Source of the DNA: Luteimonas colneyensis
Lineage (GTDB): Bacteria; Pseudomonadota; Gammaproteobacteria; Xanthomonadales; Xanthomonadaceae
DNA length: 64,000 nucleotides
Assembly (NCBI RefSeq): GCF_014836665.1
Contig: NZ_JACSQJ010000002.1
Coordinates: 124,001 to 188,000 of the forward strand
Direction: 5' to 3'
Each line of letters starts with the position of its first letter. Within the stretch, counting starts at the first letter, position 1. The position numbers were made by a program, and so were the translations under genes. The notes under the pieces are model-generated. The model did not search any database, was not told the origin of the DNA, and saw nothing but the letters and a program-made list of their open reading frames with translations. Shown in pieces: positions 25,040 to 35,171 of the stretch.

Positions 25040-25891
25040 TCAGCCGCGCAGGAACCCCGCGATTGCGGCGGCAACCTCGCCCGGCTGCTCCATGTGCAGG
25101 TGGTGCCCGCCCCGCAGCACGACCAGCTCCCCCGCCGGCAGCAAGGCGGCCCGCGCACGACGCACCGGATCGGGCAGGTAGGGCTGGGCGGGATCGGCGA
25201 ACACGATCTTCGCCGGGCAGGTGATCCCGGCGACCAGGTCCTCGATCTGGGCCTCGGTCATGCGCACCATGGTCGGCAGGGTCAGGCGCGGGTCGCTGCT
25301 CCAGCACCAGCCGCCCTCCACCGCGTCCGTGCCGCGCTCGACCAGCAGCCGCGCCACCGCTTCGGTCAGGCCATTGGCCTTCATGCGCGCGCGCACCGCC
25401 GGCTCGAGGTCGGGGAACACGCGCAGGCGCTTGCCCGGCAGCGCGCGGGTGGCGGCGACCGCCTCGCGCAGGCGCTCGACGGTGCGTCCGGGCACTTCGG
25501 CCAGCGCGCCGAGCGCCTCGATCGCCACCAGCCGCTCCACGCGGTCGGGGCAGGCCGCCGTGACCAGGCTGGCGATGCCCGCGCCCATCGAATGGCCGAG
25601 CAGGGTGAAGCGCTCCCAGCCCAGGGCATCGGCGATGTCGAGCACGGTGTGCACGGCGCCCGCGAAGGAATAGTCCATGCCGCGCGGCAGGTGATCGCTG
25701 CGGCCGTGGCCGGGCAGGTCCGGCACCACCAGGTCGAGGCCCGGCAGGTGCGGCGCCAGCGGCACGAAGCTGGCGGCGTTGTCGAGCCAGCCGTGCAGGG
25801 CCAGCACCCGGCGTCCGCCTCCGCCGCCGGCGCGCAGTCCGCGCACCGTGCCGCCCGGCAGCGCGAGCTCGAAGCCTCGAGTCAGCGCCAC
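25040..25891 (-). CDS. Alpha/beta hydrolase
   Basis: A 283-residue alpha/beta-hydrolase-fold protein. Visible motifs are the oxyanion HGW (LALHGWLDNAASF), nucleophile elbow GHSMG (TLLGHSMGAGIASL), Asp in a KIVFADPAQPYL context, and a C-terminal catalytic His in LRGGHHLHMEQPGEV. The start is a GTG at 25889-25891 that lies 10 bases inside the 3' end of hemH; this gives coupled translation and a natural N-terminus, and no ATG is available. Related enzymes include esterases and serine hydrolases of unknown substrate; no specific substrate can be claimed. Confidence 0.85.
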   Translation of the reverse strand: MALTRGFELALPGGTVRGLRAGGGGGRRVLALHGWLDNAASFVPLAPHLPGLDLVVPDLPGHGRSDHLPRGMDYSFAGAVHTVLDIADALGWERFTLLGHSMGAGIASLVTAACPDRVERLVAIEALGALAEVPGRTVERLREAVAATRALPGKRLRVFPDLEPAVRARMKANGLTEAVARLLVERGTDAVEGGWCWSSDPRLTLPTMVRMTEAQIEDLVAGITCPAKIVFADPAQPYLPDPVRRARAALLPAGELVVLRGGHHLHMEQPGEVAAAIAGFLRG

Positions 25892-26847
25892 GCGTCGAAG
25901 CCGCGCTGCGCCAGGCCGGCGATCGCACGCGCATGCGCCGGCTCGTCGTTGAGGCAGGGAATATAGGACAGCGTTTCGCCGCCGGCCTCGCGGAAGAAGC
26001 CGGCGTTCTGCATCGAGATCTCCTCCAGCGTCTCCAGGCAGTCGGCCGAGAAGCCGGGGCAGACGACGTCGATGCGCTTCACGCCTTCGCCCGCCAGCGC
26101 GCGCACGGTGGCATCGGTGGCCGGCGACAGCCACTTGCCGCCGCCGAAGCGCGACTGGAAGGTCAGCTGCCACTCGCCATCCGCGAGCCCGAGCTCCGCG
26201 GCGATCGCGCGTGCGCTGGCATGGCACTGGCGCTCGTAGGGATCACCCTGGTCGACCACGCGCTGCGGGATGCCGTGGAAGGAGAACAGCAGGCGCTCGC
26301 CGCGACCGTGGTGCTCCCGGTGTCGGCGGATGGACTCCGCGACCGCCCGCACCCAGTCCGGATCGACGTGGTAGTCCTCGACCATGCGCGCGGCCGGCAG
26401 CTCGCGCGCGATGACGTCGGCCATCGAGGCGGTGGTGGTGGTCGAGTACTGCGGATAGAGCGGCAGCACCAGCACGCGCGCGCCTTCCGCGCGCAGCTCG
26501 CGGAGGCGGCGGGTGAGCGCGGGTTCGCCGTAGCGCATCACGTGCTCCACGTGCACGCCCGGCAGCAGCGGCTGCACGGCCGCGGCCAGCCGGCGCGTGT
26601 GCACCTCCAGCGGCGAGCCGCCGTCCATCCAGATCTCGCCGTAGTTGTGCGCGACCCGGCGCGAGCGCAGCGGCAGCACCACCAGGCGCAGCATCGGCAG
26701 CCAGAACAGGCGCGGCAGCTGCACCACGCGGGGATCGGCGAGGAACTCGCCGAGGTAGCGCGACACCGCCTCCGGCGTCGGCGCCGAAGGCGTGCCGAGG
26801 TTGGCCAGCAGCAGGACGTCGCGGGGGGTGGGCGTGGTGTCGGTCAT
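25882..26847 (-). CDS. hemH: Ferrochelatase HemH
   Basis: A 321-residue ferrochelatase, inserting Fe2+ into protoporphyrin IX in the last step of heme synthesis. Conserved parts visible are VLLLANLGTPSAPTPEAVSR at the N-terminus, VLPLYPQYSTTTTAS, the catalytic His region LLFSFHGIPQRVVDQGDPY, the SRFGGGKWLSPATD block and VVCPGFSADCLETLEEI with the essential Glu. I chose ATG 26847 (MTDTTPTPRD) because it fits the family N-terminus; an upstream in-frame ATG at 26904 would add 19 residues. Overlaps the downstream hydrolase gene by 10 bp. Confidence 0.95.
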   Translation of the reverse strand: MTDTTPTPRDVLLLANLGTPSAPTPEAVSRYLGEFLADPRVVQLPRLFWLPMLRLVVLPLRSRRVAHNYGEIWMDGGSPLEVHTRRLAAAVQPLLPGVHVEHVMRYGEPALTRRLRELRAEGARVLVLPLYPQYSTTTTASMADVIARELPAARMVEDYHVDPDWVRAVAESIRRHREHHGRGERLLFSFHGIPQRVVDQGDPYERQCHASARAIAAELGLADGEWQLTFQSRFGGGKWLSPATDATVRALAGEGVKRIDVVCPGFSADCLETLEEISMQNAGFFREAGGETLSYIPCLNDEPAHARAIAGLAQRGFDAWR

Positions 26848-27043
26848 CTGGAACGGGCTGGCGTCGGCGAGCGGTGCAGGCAAGTGTACGGACGGCGCGG
26901 CCACCGCGCGCGCACGCGGCGCGGAACGCAGAGGCTCATCGTCGATTCATCGCGACGCGCCTAGCCTCGGGGCGCTGCACCGCGGTCGACAGCGCGCGCC
27001 GCGCCGCGCATCCTCCCAAGCAACCATCCGTCCGGAGTCCCCG

Positions 27044-27973
27044 ATGACCGCCAAGCGCCACCTGCTCCGCCTGCCCGTCCTCGCCAGCGCGCTGTGCATC
27101 GCGCTGGCCGCCGCGCCCGCCGCCGCCGGCCCCGACGAGGACGCGCGCGCGCTCAACGCGGTGCGCGTGCTCACCGACATCCAGGCGATCCCGGAGTCGG
27201 CGATCCCCGAGAAGCTGTTCGACGAGGGCCGCGCGATCGTGGTCGTGCCCGATACCATCAAGGCCGGCCTGGTGATCGGCGGCCGCCGCGGCCACGGCCT
27301 GATGTCGGTGAAGACCCCCGAGGGCACCTGGTCCAACCCGAGCTTCATCAAGCTCACCGGCGGCAGCATCGGCCTGCAGGCGGGCGTGCAGTCCTCCGAC
27401 GTGGTGCTGGTGTTCCGCAGCGACCGCGGCCTGGAGTCGATCGTCAACGGCAAGTTCACCCTGGGCGCCGACGCCGCGGTCGCCGCCGGCCCGGTGGGCC
27501 GAAACGCGTCCACCGCCACCGACGGCGAGCTCAAGGCCGAGATCTGGTCGTGGTCGCGCGCGCGCGGCCTGTTTGCGGGCATCGCCCTGGACGGCGCGGT
27601 GCTGTCGATCGACGACGAGGCCAACGAGGCCGCCTACGGCCGCGACACCACGCCACGGATGATCTTCGAGGGCCGCGCCACCGGCCAGCCGTCGACCGCG
27701 CTGGTCGACTTCCGCGACAGCCTGGAGGAGGCCACCGCGCTGGCCCGCGCCAACCGCGGCACCGACGGCAGCGCGGCCCACACCCGCACGGCCACCGCCG
27801 CCCCGGCGCCCGCCTCCGTCCCGGCGGCACGGGTGGAAACGGCCCCGATCGGGACCGGCACCGCGCCGGCGCAGGCGCCAAGCACGTTCGAGCCGGTCGA
27901 CGAGTCACCGGTCACGTCCGAGCCGCTGCCGGCCGACGACCTGCCGGCGCCGCTGCCGGACCCGATCGACTGA
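27044..27973 (+). CDS. Exported SYLF-domain (Ysc84-like) protein
   Basis: A 309-residue protein with a signal peptide (residues about 1-28, ending in APAAAG) and a SYLF/Ysc84 domain. The domain region spans roughly residues 40-205 with [53 protein letters not shown], and [24 protein letters not shown] domains bind lipids and are found in envelope proteins of uncertain function in bacteria. The C-terminal 80 residues are a Thr/Ala/Pro-rich low-complexity tail. Divergent from hemH with a gap of nearly 200 bp. Start ATG has GGAG about 8 nt upstream. Confidence 0.85.
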   Translation: MTAKRHLLRLPVLASALCIALAAAPAAAGPDEDARALNAVRVLTDIQAIPESAIPEKLFDEGRAIVVVPDTIKAGLVIGGRRGHGLMSVKTPEGTWSNPSFIKLTGGSIGLQAGVQSSDVVLVFRSDRGLESIVNGKFTLGADAAVAAGPVGRNASTATDGELKAEIWSWSRARGLFAGIALDGAVLSIDDEANEAAYGRDTTPRMIFEGRATGQPSTALVDFRDSLEEATALARANRGTDGSAAHTRTATAAPAPASVPAARVETAPIGTGTAPAQAPSTFEPVDESPVTSEPLPADDLPAPLPDPID

Positions 27974-28052
27974 GCGATCCCGCCGTCGCCCGCGGCCGCA
28001 CCGCGGGCGACTTGGTATCCTGAGCCCCCGAACACATCCAGGACTCGCGGCA

Positions 28053-28277
28053 ATGGGCAGTTTCAGCATCTGGCATTGGATCATCGTCCTGGTGGTCGTG
28101 CTGCTGATCTTCGGCACCAAGCGCCTGCGCGGCGCCGGCCGCGACCTCGGCGAGGCAGTGAAGGGCTTCAAAAAGGGCATGGCCGACGAGGACGACAAAC
28201 CCGCCGGCCAGCTCGGCGACCAGTCCCGCGAAGGCGAACGCAAGGCCGAGCGCGACAACGACTCCGTCCAGCGCTGA
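28053..28277 (+). CDS. tatA: Twin-arginine translocase subunit TatA
   Basis: A 74-residue TatA/E protein: one N-terminal transmembrane helix ([19 protein letters not shown]) with FGTKRL at its end, then the amphipathic helix [12 protein letters not shown] and a charged tail. It forms the size-variable translocation pore for folded proteins. First gene of a tatABC operon; a ribosome site (AGGA) precedes the ATG by about 10 nt. Confidence 0.96.
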   Translation: MGSFSIWHWIIVLVVVLLIFGTKRLRGAGRDLGEAVKGFKKGMADEDDKPAGQLGDQSREGERKAERDNDSVQR

Positions 28278-28298
28278 TCCCCGGCGCGGCGTCCGGGC

Positions 28299-28751
28299 AT
28301 GTTCGACCTCGGGTTCAGCGAACTGCTGTTGATCGCCCTGGTGGCGCTCGTGGTCCTCGGACCGGAGCGGCTGCCGAAGGCCGCGCGCTTCGCCGGCCTG
28401 TGGGTGCGGCGCGCGCGTGCGCAGTGGTACTCGGTGCGCTCCGAACTCGAGCGCGAGCTGGCCGCCGAGGAGCTGAAGCGCAACCTCGACGCCGTGCGCA
28501 CCTCGGCCACCGATTTCGAGCGCCAGGCGCGCAGCGCCGTGGATGACCTGGATGCCGGCGTGCGCAAGGCCGAGGCCGACGCACGCGGCGGGCTCCGGGC
28601 GCTGCGCGACGACCTGGCCGGCACGCCGCCGGCGCCGCCGGACGCCACCGCCGAAGACGACGCCCCGATGCCCGGGCCGCCGTCGACCGCGCCGCTCCCG
28701 GCGACCGACGCCGACGCTGCACCCGAAGGAGACGGCGATGGCCGGCGCTGA
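28299..28751 (+). CDS. tatB: Twin-arginine translocase subunit TatB
   Basis: A 150-residue TatB protein: N-terminal MFDLGFSELLLIALVALVVL helix followed by GPERLPKAARFAGLWVRRAR, the TatB-specific GPxRLP signature, then a long charged amphipathic helix and a Pro/Ala/Asp-rich tail. It binds twin-arginine signal peptides with TatC. Its 3' end overlaps the start of tatC by 14 bp. Confidence 0.95.
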   Translation: MFDLGFSELLLIALVALVVLGPERLPKAARFAGLWVRRARAQWYSVRSELERELAAEELKRNLDAVRTSATDFERQARSAVDDLDAGVRKAEADARGGLRALRDDLAGTPPAPPDATAEDDAPMPGPPSTAPLPATDADAAPEGDGDGRR

Positions 28752-29490
28752 CGGCGAAGGCCACCTCTTCGACCACCTGCTCGAGCTGCGCTCCCGCATC
28801 CTGCGCGGGATCGTCGGCCTGGGCGTGGTGCTGGCCGCGCTGCTGCCGTTCGCCAACAAGCTCTACGCGCGACTGTCGCAGCCGCTGGTCGACAAGCTGC
28901 CCGAGGGCGCGCACCTGATCGCGGTCGAGGTCGCTTCGCCGTTCTTCGCGCCGCTCAAGCTGGCGTTCTTCGCCGCGCTGGTGCTGAGCATGCCCTGGCT
29001 GCTCTACCAGGCCTGGGCCTTCGTGGCCCCGGGGCTGTACCGCCGGGAGAAGAACCTGGCGCTGCCGCTGCTGGCGAGTTCGCTGCTGCTGTTCTACGCC
29101 GGCTGCGCCTTCGCCTTCTTCGTGGTGCTGCCGTCCGTGTTCGGCTTCCTCACCATGGTCACGCCCGAAGGCGTGGCGATGATGACCGACATCAACGCCT
29201 ACCTCGACTTCGTGCTGGTGATCTTCCTCGCCTTCGGCCTGAGCTTCGAACTGCCGGTGGCGCTGGTGATCCTGGTGCTGATGGGCTGGGTGACGCCGGC
29301 GCAGCTGCGGGAGGCGCGCGGCTACGCGATCGTGGGCATCTTCATCCTCGCGGCGATCATCACCCCGCCGGACGTGATCTCGCAGCTGATGCTGGCGATC
29401 CCGATGTGCCTGCTGTACGAGGCGGGGATCGTGGCCTCGCGCATGCTCTCCCCGCGCGGGGCGGCGGCCGGCGACGCGGGCACGGACTGA
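28738..29490 (+). CDS. tatC: Twin-arginine translocase subunit TatC
   Basis: A 250-residue TatC with six transmembrane helices. Signatures include HLFDHLLELRSRILRGIVGL at the N-terminus, LKLAFFAALVLSMPWLLYQA and FVAPGLYRREKNLALPLLA, with the receptor site for the twin-arginine motif. ATG at 28738 overlaps tatB (GGAGACGG just upstream), which fixes the start against a longer open frame. Overlaps the following RDD gene by 1 nt (TGATG). Confidence 0.96.
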   Translation: MAGADGEGHLFDHLLELRSRILRGIVGLGVVLAALLPFANKLYARLSQPLVDKLPEGAHLIAVEVASPFFAPLKLAFFAALVLSMPWLLYQAWAFVAPGLYRREKNLALPLLASSLLLFYAGCAFAFFVVLPSVFGFLTMVTPEGVAMMTDINAYLDFVLVIFLAFGLSFELPVALVILVLMGWVTPAQLREARGYAIVGIFILAAIITPPDVISQLMLAIPMCLLYEAGIVASRMLSPRGAAAGDAGTD

Positions 29491-30206
29491 TGCGTCCGGC
29501 CGGCTTCTGGCGGCGCTGCGCGGCATGGTCGCTGGATGCGCTGCCGGTCGGCGTGGCCTCGTTGGCACTGGCATTGCGCAGGCGCTCGCCGGGCACTGGC
29601 GGGGACGCGCTGGCTTCGGCCTGGGCGTCGCTGGTCGAGGCGCTCGCGCATCGGGTGGCGGCCGCGGTCACCGGCGCGTACGGAGAGTCCGGCGCGGGCG
29701 CGCTCTATGTGCTCGTCCGCGGCGCCCTGCGCGATCCAGTGCTGCTCACGGCGGCGGACGCGGTGCAGGCGGCACTGGCCGCGCTCGTCATCCCGCCCCT
29801 GATCGCCTTCAACGCCCTGTTCCTGGCCTGGTGCGTGGGCTTCGAGCGCTCGCCCCTGCGCGCCACGCCCGGCAAACGCGCACTGGGGCTGCGCGTCGCC
29901 ACGACGGACGGGAGCGCGCCCGGCACCGGGCGTCTGCTCCTGCGCTTCTTCGCGGGTGCGCTGTCGTGGCTGAGCCTCAACCTCGGCCATCTGCTCGCGG
30001 CCATGCCGCCCGCGCACGCCACGCTGCACGACCGCATCAGCGCGACGCGCGTCGTGCTGGCGCCGGAGGCATCGGAAACGTTGCCATCATGGGCCAGGGC
30101 CTGGCTGTGGGTCCTGGCCGCCGCGCTGCTGCTGGCCAGCGCCTGGGCAGCGGCCGCGATGGCTGGGTCGATGCGGCTCGCGCTGGACCGCGCGCTATGG
30201 GGCTGA
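29490..30206 (+). CDS. RDD-family membrane protein
   Basis: A 238-residue integral membrane protein of the RDD family. The N-terminal part has an early RPAGFWRRCAAWSLDALPVG segment with Arg and Asp in the first helix; later the RATPGKRALGLRVATTDG segment corresponds to the family's 'TPGKrllgLrVv' motif. Three or more hydrophobic helices. RDD proteins have been linked to Na+/H+ exchange and other transport, so the substrate cannot be named. Translationally coupled to tatC. Confidence 0.8.
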   Translation: MRPAGFWRRCAAWSLDALPVGVASLALALRRRSPGTGGDALASAWASLVEALAHRVAAAVTGAYGESGAGALYVLVRGALRDPVLLTAADAVQAALAALVIPPLIAFNALFLAWCVGFERSPLRATPGKRALGLRVATTDGSAPGTGRLLLRFFAGALSWLSLNLGHLLAAMPPAHATLHDRISATRVVLAPEASETLPSWARAWLWVLAAALLLASAWAAAAMAGSMRLALDRALWG

Positions 30207-30219
30207 GGGCCGCCCGGCG

Positions 30220-31137
30220 TCAGGCGGCGACGCGGCTGCCGTCGTCGCGGCCGGCACCGTCGCGGTCGCCGTCGCCGCAGATGTCGCGCCACATGGCGTA
30301 CATCACGCCGAAGCTCACCACGACCATCACCAGCACCACCAGCAGGTAGACCGGGATGCCGATGACCATGGCGACCATCATCGCGGCGCCGCTGCCGCCG
30401 GCGAGGCCGCCGAACAGCACCGCCAGCAGGCCGATCACCAGGCCGAACACCAGCATCGCCACCAGGCCCAGCAGCATCAGCACCACCAGCGGCAGCACGT
30501 TGCGCACGGCGCCGGCGGCACCGTCGGCCAGCGCCCCGCCAATGCCGCGGTTGCGCAGCGCCACCTGGCCCAGCGCGAGCGCCTGCGCCGCATAGGTCAG
30601 CACGCCGACCACCATCACCACCGCCAGCAGGCGGCCGAAGCCGGGGGGCATCTCCGCCACCTGGTCGGGCGTGACCGCCGTCGCCGAGGCCATGTTCTCG
30701 AGGTACCAGCGGCCGGCATCGGGCGCGACCAGCATCACGCCGCCGGCCATCAGCAGGTACTGCAGCACCGCCAGCACCACCAGGATCACCACCGCCTGCA
30801 TCCAGGCGCCGCGATCGGCGAAGCCCGAGAAGACCTGCGTCGCCGTGGCGGGACGCCCATCCTCGACGGCGTCGATCAGGCGCAGGTAGCCGACCATCAG
30901 CGCGGCCATCAGCGCGAGCAGCGGCAGGGTGACCAGCACGCTGCCGGCCATCTGCGCGCCGCCGCCTTCGGGCATCACGAGGGCGAGCAGCACGCTCAGG
31001 ACCATCGCCGCCGCGAACACCACCGCCAGCAGCAGCGCCGCGCCGCCGAAGATCGCCCTCGGATTGCTGCCGCCCAGGTTCACTGCGGCCATCAGCCAGC
31101 GCCAGCCCGCGGCCGGACCCATCGTGCGTGTCGTCAT
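30220..31137 (-). CDS. BPSS1780-type polytopic membrane protein
   Basis: A 305-residue protein with six or more hydrophobic helices and the family-like beginning GWRWLMAAVNLGGSNPRAIF; similar proteins are annotated as BPSS1780-family membrane proteins of unknown function. Central segment MVGYLRLIDAVEDGRPATATQVF and a later GNLIV-like hydrophobic C-terminus. The cytoplasmic tail is acidic/Arg-rich. It is convergent with the RDD gene (13-bp gap). The function is unknown. Confidence 0.72.
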   Translation of the reverse strand: MTTRTMGPAAGWRWLMAAVNLGGSNPRAIFGGAALLLAVVFAAAMVLSVLLALVMPEGGGAQMAGSVLVTLPLLALMAALMVGYLRLIDAVEDGRPATATQVFSGFADRGAWMQAVVILVVLAVLQYLLMAGGVMLVAPDAGRWYLENMASATAVTPDQVAEMPPGFGRLLAVVMVVGVLTYAAQALALGQVALRNRGIGGALADGAAGAVRNVLPLVVLMLLGLVAMLVFGLVIGLLAVLFGGLAGGSGAAMMVAMVIGIPVYLLVVLVMVVVSFGVMYAMWRDICGDGDRDGAGRDDGSRVAA

Positions 31138-31200
31138 CCCGTTCCCCGGTTGCGGTGTCTGTCAGCGTGGCGGCGCCACGCCGTCATCGTACCCGATGGC

Positions 31201-31938
31201 TCAGGCATGCCGGCGTGCGCGGCGCACGAAGCGGCGCAGCACCCGGCGCGCGTCGGGAGCCGCGCGCACCGCGTCGTGCATCGCCGCCGCGTCGCGGCCT
31301 TCGGCGGCCAGCGCCTCGCGGCGTGCGGCGATGTAGCCGCGCATGTGCGTGGCGCTGAACTCGGGATGGAACTGCACGCCCCAGGCATCGGCGCCCCAGC
31401 GGAAGGCATGCGCGTCGTCGAGGGCGGACGCGGCGAGCACGGTGGCGCCCGGCGGCGGCGCCAGCACGCTCTGCAGGTGGGTGGACTGGGTGGCGAAGCG
31501 CGCGGGCAGCCCGGCGAACAGCGGATCGTCGCCGGCATGCGGATGCAAGTCGATATCGACCGTGCCCATCTCGCGCCCGCGCGGGTTGTCGCCGACCTCG
31601 CCGCCGAGCGCATGCGCCAGCAGCTGGTGGCCGTAGCAGATGCCGAAGACGTGGGCGCCGTCGTGGGCGGCGTCGCGCAGCCAGTCGGCGGCGCGCTCGC
31701 TCCAGGCCTCGCGGTCGCTGACCATCGCGCCGGAACCGGTGACCAGCACGCCGGCGTAGTCGCGGTGCGACGACGGGACGTCGCCCGACTGCACGTCCAC
31801 CGCTTCCAGCTCGCCGCGCGCCAGTCCCGCGGCGGTGCGGATCCAGTGTGGAAACCCGCCGTGGCGGCGCATCGAAGGCACCGGACGGCCGGTCTCGAGG
31901 ACCAGGAAGGGGCGTGCGTGTCGGGTCATGTTCGGCAA
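31201..31938 (-). CDS. Class I glutamine amidotransferase
   Basis: A 245-residue GATase1 domain protein. The catalytic triad is visible: nucleophilic Cys in [20 protein letters not shown], and His and Glu in [12 protein letters not shown]. The glycine-rich [11 protein letters not shown] matches the oxyanion strand. Similar stand-alone proteins are annotated as GMP-synthase-like amidotransferases (YfeJ group) with no defined acceptor. On the minus strand, 89 bp upstream of glyQ on the other strand. Confidence 0.88.
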   Translation of the reverse strand: MPNMTRHARPFLVLETGRPVPSMRRHGGFPHWIRTAAGLARGELEAVDVQSGDVPSSHRDYAGVLVTGSGAMVSDREAWSERAADWLRDAAHDGAHVFGICYGHQLLAHALGGEVGDNPRGREMGTVDIDLHPHAGDDPLFAGLPARFATQSTHLQSVLAPPPGATVLAASALDDAHAFRWGADAWGVQFHPEFSATHMRGYIAARREALAAEGRDAAAMHDAVRAAPDARRVLRRFVRRARRHA

Positions 31939-31978
31939 CCGGGGAAGCGCGCGGCGCGGGCCGCGCGGGGTCGACCGC

Positions 31979-31984
31979 TATACT
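31979..31984 (+). promoter_or_regulatory. -10-like TATACT upstream of glyQ
   Basis: TATACT lies 42 nt before the glyQ ATG in the gap between the divergent amidotransferase gene and glyQ. No good -35 is seen at 17 nt. It is the only AT-rich hexamer in the gap. Confidence 0.4.
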
Positions 31985-32026
31985 AGCCCGCCCTCGGACC
32001 ACGCCGCGCAGGCGGCACGGACGCGC

Positions 32027-32938
<912 letters not shown>

Positions 32939-32952
32939 ACCCGGGGACCACG

Positions 32953-35112
32953 ATGACCGACACCGCTCCGCTCCTGATCGAACTGGGCACCGACGAGCTG
33001 CCCGTCAACGCGCTGCCCGGCCTGGCCCGCGCCTTCCTCGACGGCGTGCAGGGCGCGCTGTCGCGGCGCGGCGTGGCCTTCGCCGAGGGCGCGCGGCCGC
33101 TGTACACGCCGCGGCGCCTGGCGGTGCTGCTGGACGACGTCGCCACCACCCAGCCCGAACAGGCGTCCGAGGTCCTCGGCCCCTACCTCCACATCGCGCT
33201 CGACGCGGAAGGCCAGCCGACGCGTGCGCTGCAGGGCTTCGCGCAGAAGGCCGGCGTCGAGTGGACGGCGCTGGAGCGCATGACCGACCAGAAGGGCGAA
33301 CGCTTCGTGCACCGCTCGGTCAAGCCGGGCGCGGCCACCCGCGAGCTGCTGCAGGCGGTGCTCGACGAGGCCATCGCGGCGATGCCGATCCCCAAGCCGA
33401 TGCGCTGGGGCGCGCACGCGCACGCCTTCGCGCGCCCGGTGCACTGGCTGGTCGCGCTGCTCGGCGACGACGTGGTGCCGGCCACCGTCTTCGGCATCGC
33501 CTCCGACCGCATGAGCCGCGGCCACCGCTTCATGCACGACAGGCCGGTCTGGATCGGCGCGCCCGGCGACTACGTCGAGGCACTGCATGCCGCGAAGGTG
33601 CTGGTCGATCCCGACGCGCGCCGCGATGCGATCGTCCAGGGCGTGCAGGCCGCGGCCGGCGCCGGCGGCGGCGTCGCCCGCATCGATGCCGGCAACCTTG
33701 CCCAGGTGGAGTGCCTGGTCGAGTGGCCGCATGCCGTGGCCTGCTCGTTCGAGCCGGAGTTCCTGGCGGTGCCGCAGGAAGCGCTGGTGGCGACGATGGA
33801 GGCCAACCAGAAGTTCTTCCCGGTGCTCGACGCCGAAGGGCGGCTGACCGAGCGCTTCATTGGCGTCGCCAACATCGCCTCCCGCGACGAGGCCGAAGTG
33901 CGCAAGGGCTACGAGCGCGTGATCCGCCCGCGCTTCGCCGACGCCAAGTTCTTCTTCGTCGAGGACATGAAGCAGGGCCTCTCGGCGATGAACGACGGCC
34001 TCGCTGGCGTGACCTACCAGACCAGGCTGGGCAGCGTGGCCGACAAGGCCGCGCGCGTGGCGACGCTGGCGGAAACGCTCGCGCCGGCCGCCGGCGTGGC
34101 GCCGGCGCTGGCCCGCCAGGCCGCGCTGCTGTCCAAGGCCGACCTGCAGTCGCGCATGGTCAACGAGTTCCCGGAACTGCAGGGCATCGCCGGGCGCTAC
34201 TACGCGATCCAGGACCCGGCGCTCGCCAGACTCGCGCACGAGGACCGCGAGGCCCTGGCCAATGCGCTCGACGAAGCCTGGCAGCCCCGCGGCGCCGGCG
34301 ACGCCATCGCACCCTCGCCGCTGGGCCGGCTGCTGGCCGTGGCCGAGCGCATCGACACCCTGGCCGGCGGCTTCGCCGCGGGGCTGAAGCCCACCGGCAA
34401 CAAGGACCCCTTCGCCCTGCGCCGGGCCGCGCTCGGGCTGGCGCGCACGATCATCGAGGGCGGGATGGCGCTGGACCTGCCGGCCTCGCTGGCCGCCGCC
34501 ATCGACGCGGTGAAGTCGGCGATGGCCCGGATCCCCGGAAAGCCCGCGCAGGTGACCATGCGCGAGGTTCCCGAGTGGAATGCCGGCTTCGACCAGGACA
34601 CCGGCGAGCTCTACGACTTCATCCTCGAGCGCCTGCGCGGCTACTACGCCGACCGCGGCGTGCCGGCGCAGCAGTTCAACGCCGTGGCGGCGCTGCGCCC
34701 GGCCTCGCTCGCCGACTTCGACCGCCGCATCGAGGCCATCGCCAGCTTCGCGCGCCTGCCCGAAGCCGAGGCCCTGGCCGCCGCCGACAAGCGCATCCGC
34801 AACATCCTGCGCAAGGCCGAGGGCCCGGTCGGCGACGACGTCGACGCGGCGCTGCTGGTGGAACCGGCCGAACAGGCGCTGGCGTCCGCTGTCGAGGCCG
34901 CCTGGGCCGACGCCGGCCCGGCGCTGGAGAACGGCGACTACGTGGCCGCGCTGGCGCGCCTGGCGCGGCTGCGTCCGGAGGTCGATGCCTTCTTCGACGC
35001 GGTGATGGTCAACGCCGAAGACCCGGCGCTGCGCGGCAATCGCCTGGCGCTGCTGCAGCGGCTGGCGAAGCGCCTGGGCGCGGTGGCGGAGCTGGGGCAA
35101 CTGTCGGCGTAA
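32953..35112 (+). CDS. glyS: Glycyl-tRNA synthetase beta subunit GlyS
   Basis: A 719-residue beta subunit that binds the tRNA anticodon. N-terminal [20 protein letters not shown] is diagnostic, as are [54 protein letters not shown] and the C-terminal anticodon-binding-like helices. Alpha and beta genes form one transcription unit. The length is close to the usual 690-720. Confidence 0.98.
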   Translation: MTDTAPLLIELGTDELPVNALPGLARAFLDGVQGALSRRGVAFAEGARPLYTPRRLAVLLDDVATTQPEQASEVLGPYLHIALDAEGQPTRALQGFAQKAGVEWTALERMTDQKGERFVHRSVKPGAATRELLQAVLDEAIAAMPIPKPMRWGAHAHAFARPVHWLVALLGDDVVPATVFGIASDRMSRGHRFMHDRPVWIGAPGDYVEALHAAKVLVDPDARRDAIVQGVQAAAGAGGGVARIDAGNLAQVECLVEWPHAVACSFEPEFLAVPQEALVATMEANQKFFPVLDAEGRLTERFIGVANIASRDEAEVRKGYERVIRPRFADAKFFFVEDMKQGLSAMNDGLAGVTYQTRLGSVADKAARVATLAETLAPAAGVAPALARQAALLSKADLQSRMVNEFPELQGIAGRYYAIQDPALARLAHEDREALANALDEAWQPRGAGDAIAPSPLGRLLAVAERIDTLAGGFAAGLKPTGNKDPFALRRAALGLARTIIEGGMALDLPASLAAAIDAVKSAMARIPGKPAQVTMREVPEWNAGFDQDTGELYDFILERLRGYYADRGVPAQQFNAVAALRPASLADFDRRIEAIASFARLPEAEALAAADKRIRNILRKAEGPVGDDVDAALLVEPAEQALASAVEAAWADAGPALENGDYVAALARLARLRPEVDAFFDAVMVNAEDPALRGNRLALLQRLAKRLGAVAELGQLSA

Positions 35113-35159
35113 GGGTGCGCAGCCCGGCGTCCGTTAATGGATCCTGCACCCAACGCCGG

Positions 35160-35165
35160 TATCCT
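35160..35165 (+). promoter_or_regulatory. -10-like TATCCT, leaderless-type start of tamA
   Basis: TATCCT is followed by 6 nt and the ATG at 35172 with no visible ribosome site. Located in the 59-bp gap between glyS and tamA. Confidence 0.4.
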
Positions 35166-35171
35166 GCCGCG

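Noticed and set aside
25040..26227. Longer minus-strand frame that would place an ATG far upstream of the hydrolase
   Set aside because: It runs inside hemH in another frame; the GTG at 25891 gives a natural hydrolase N-terminus.
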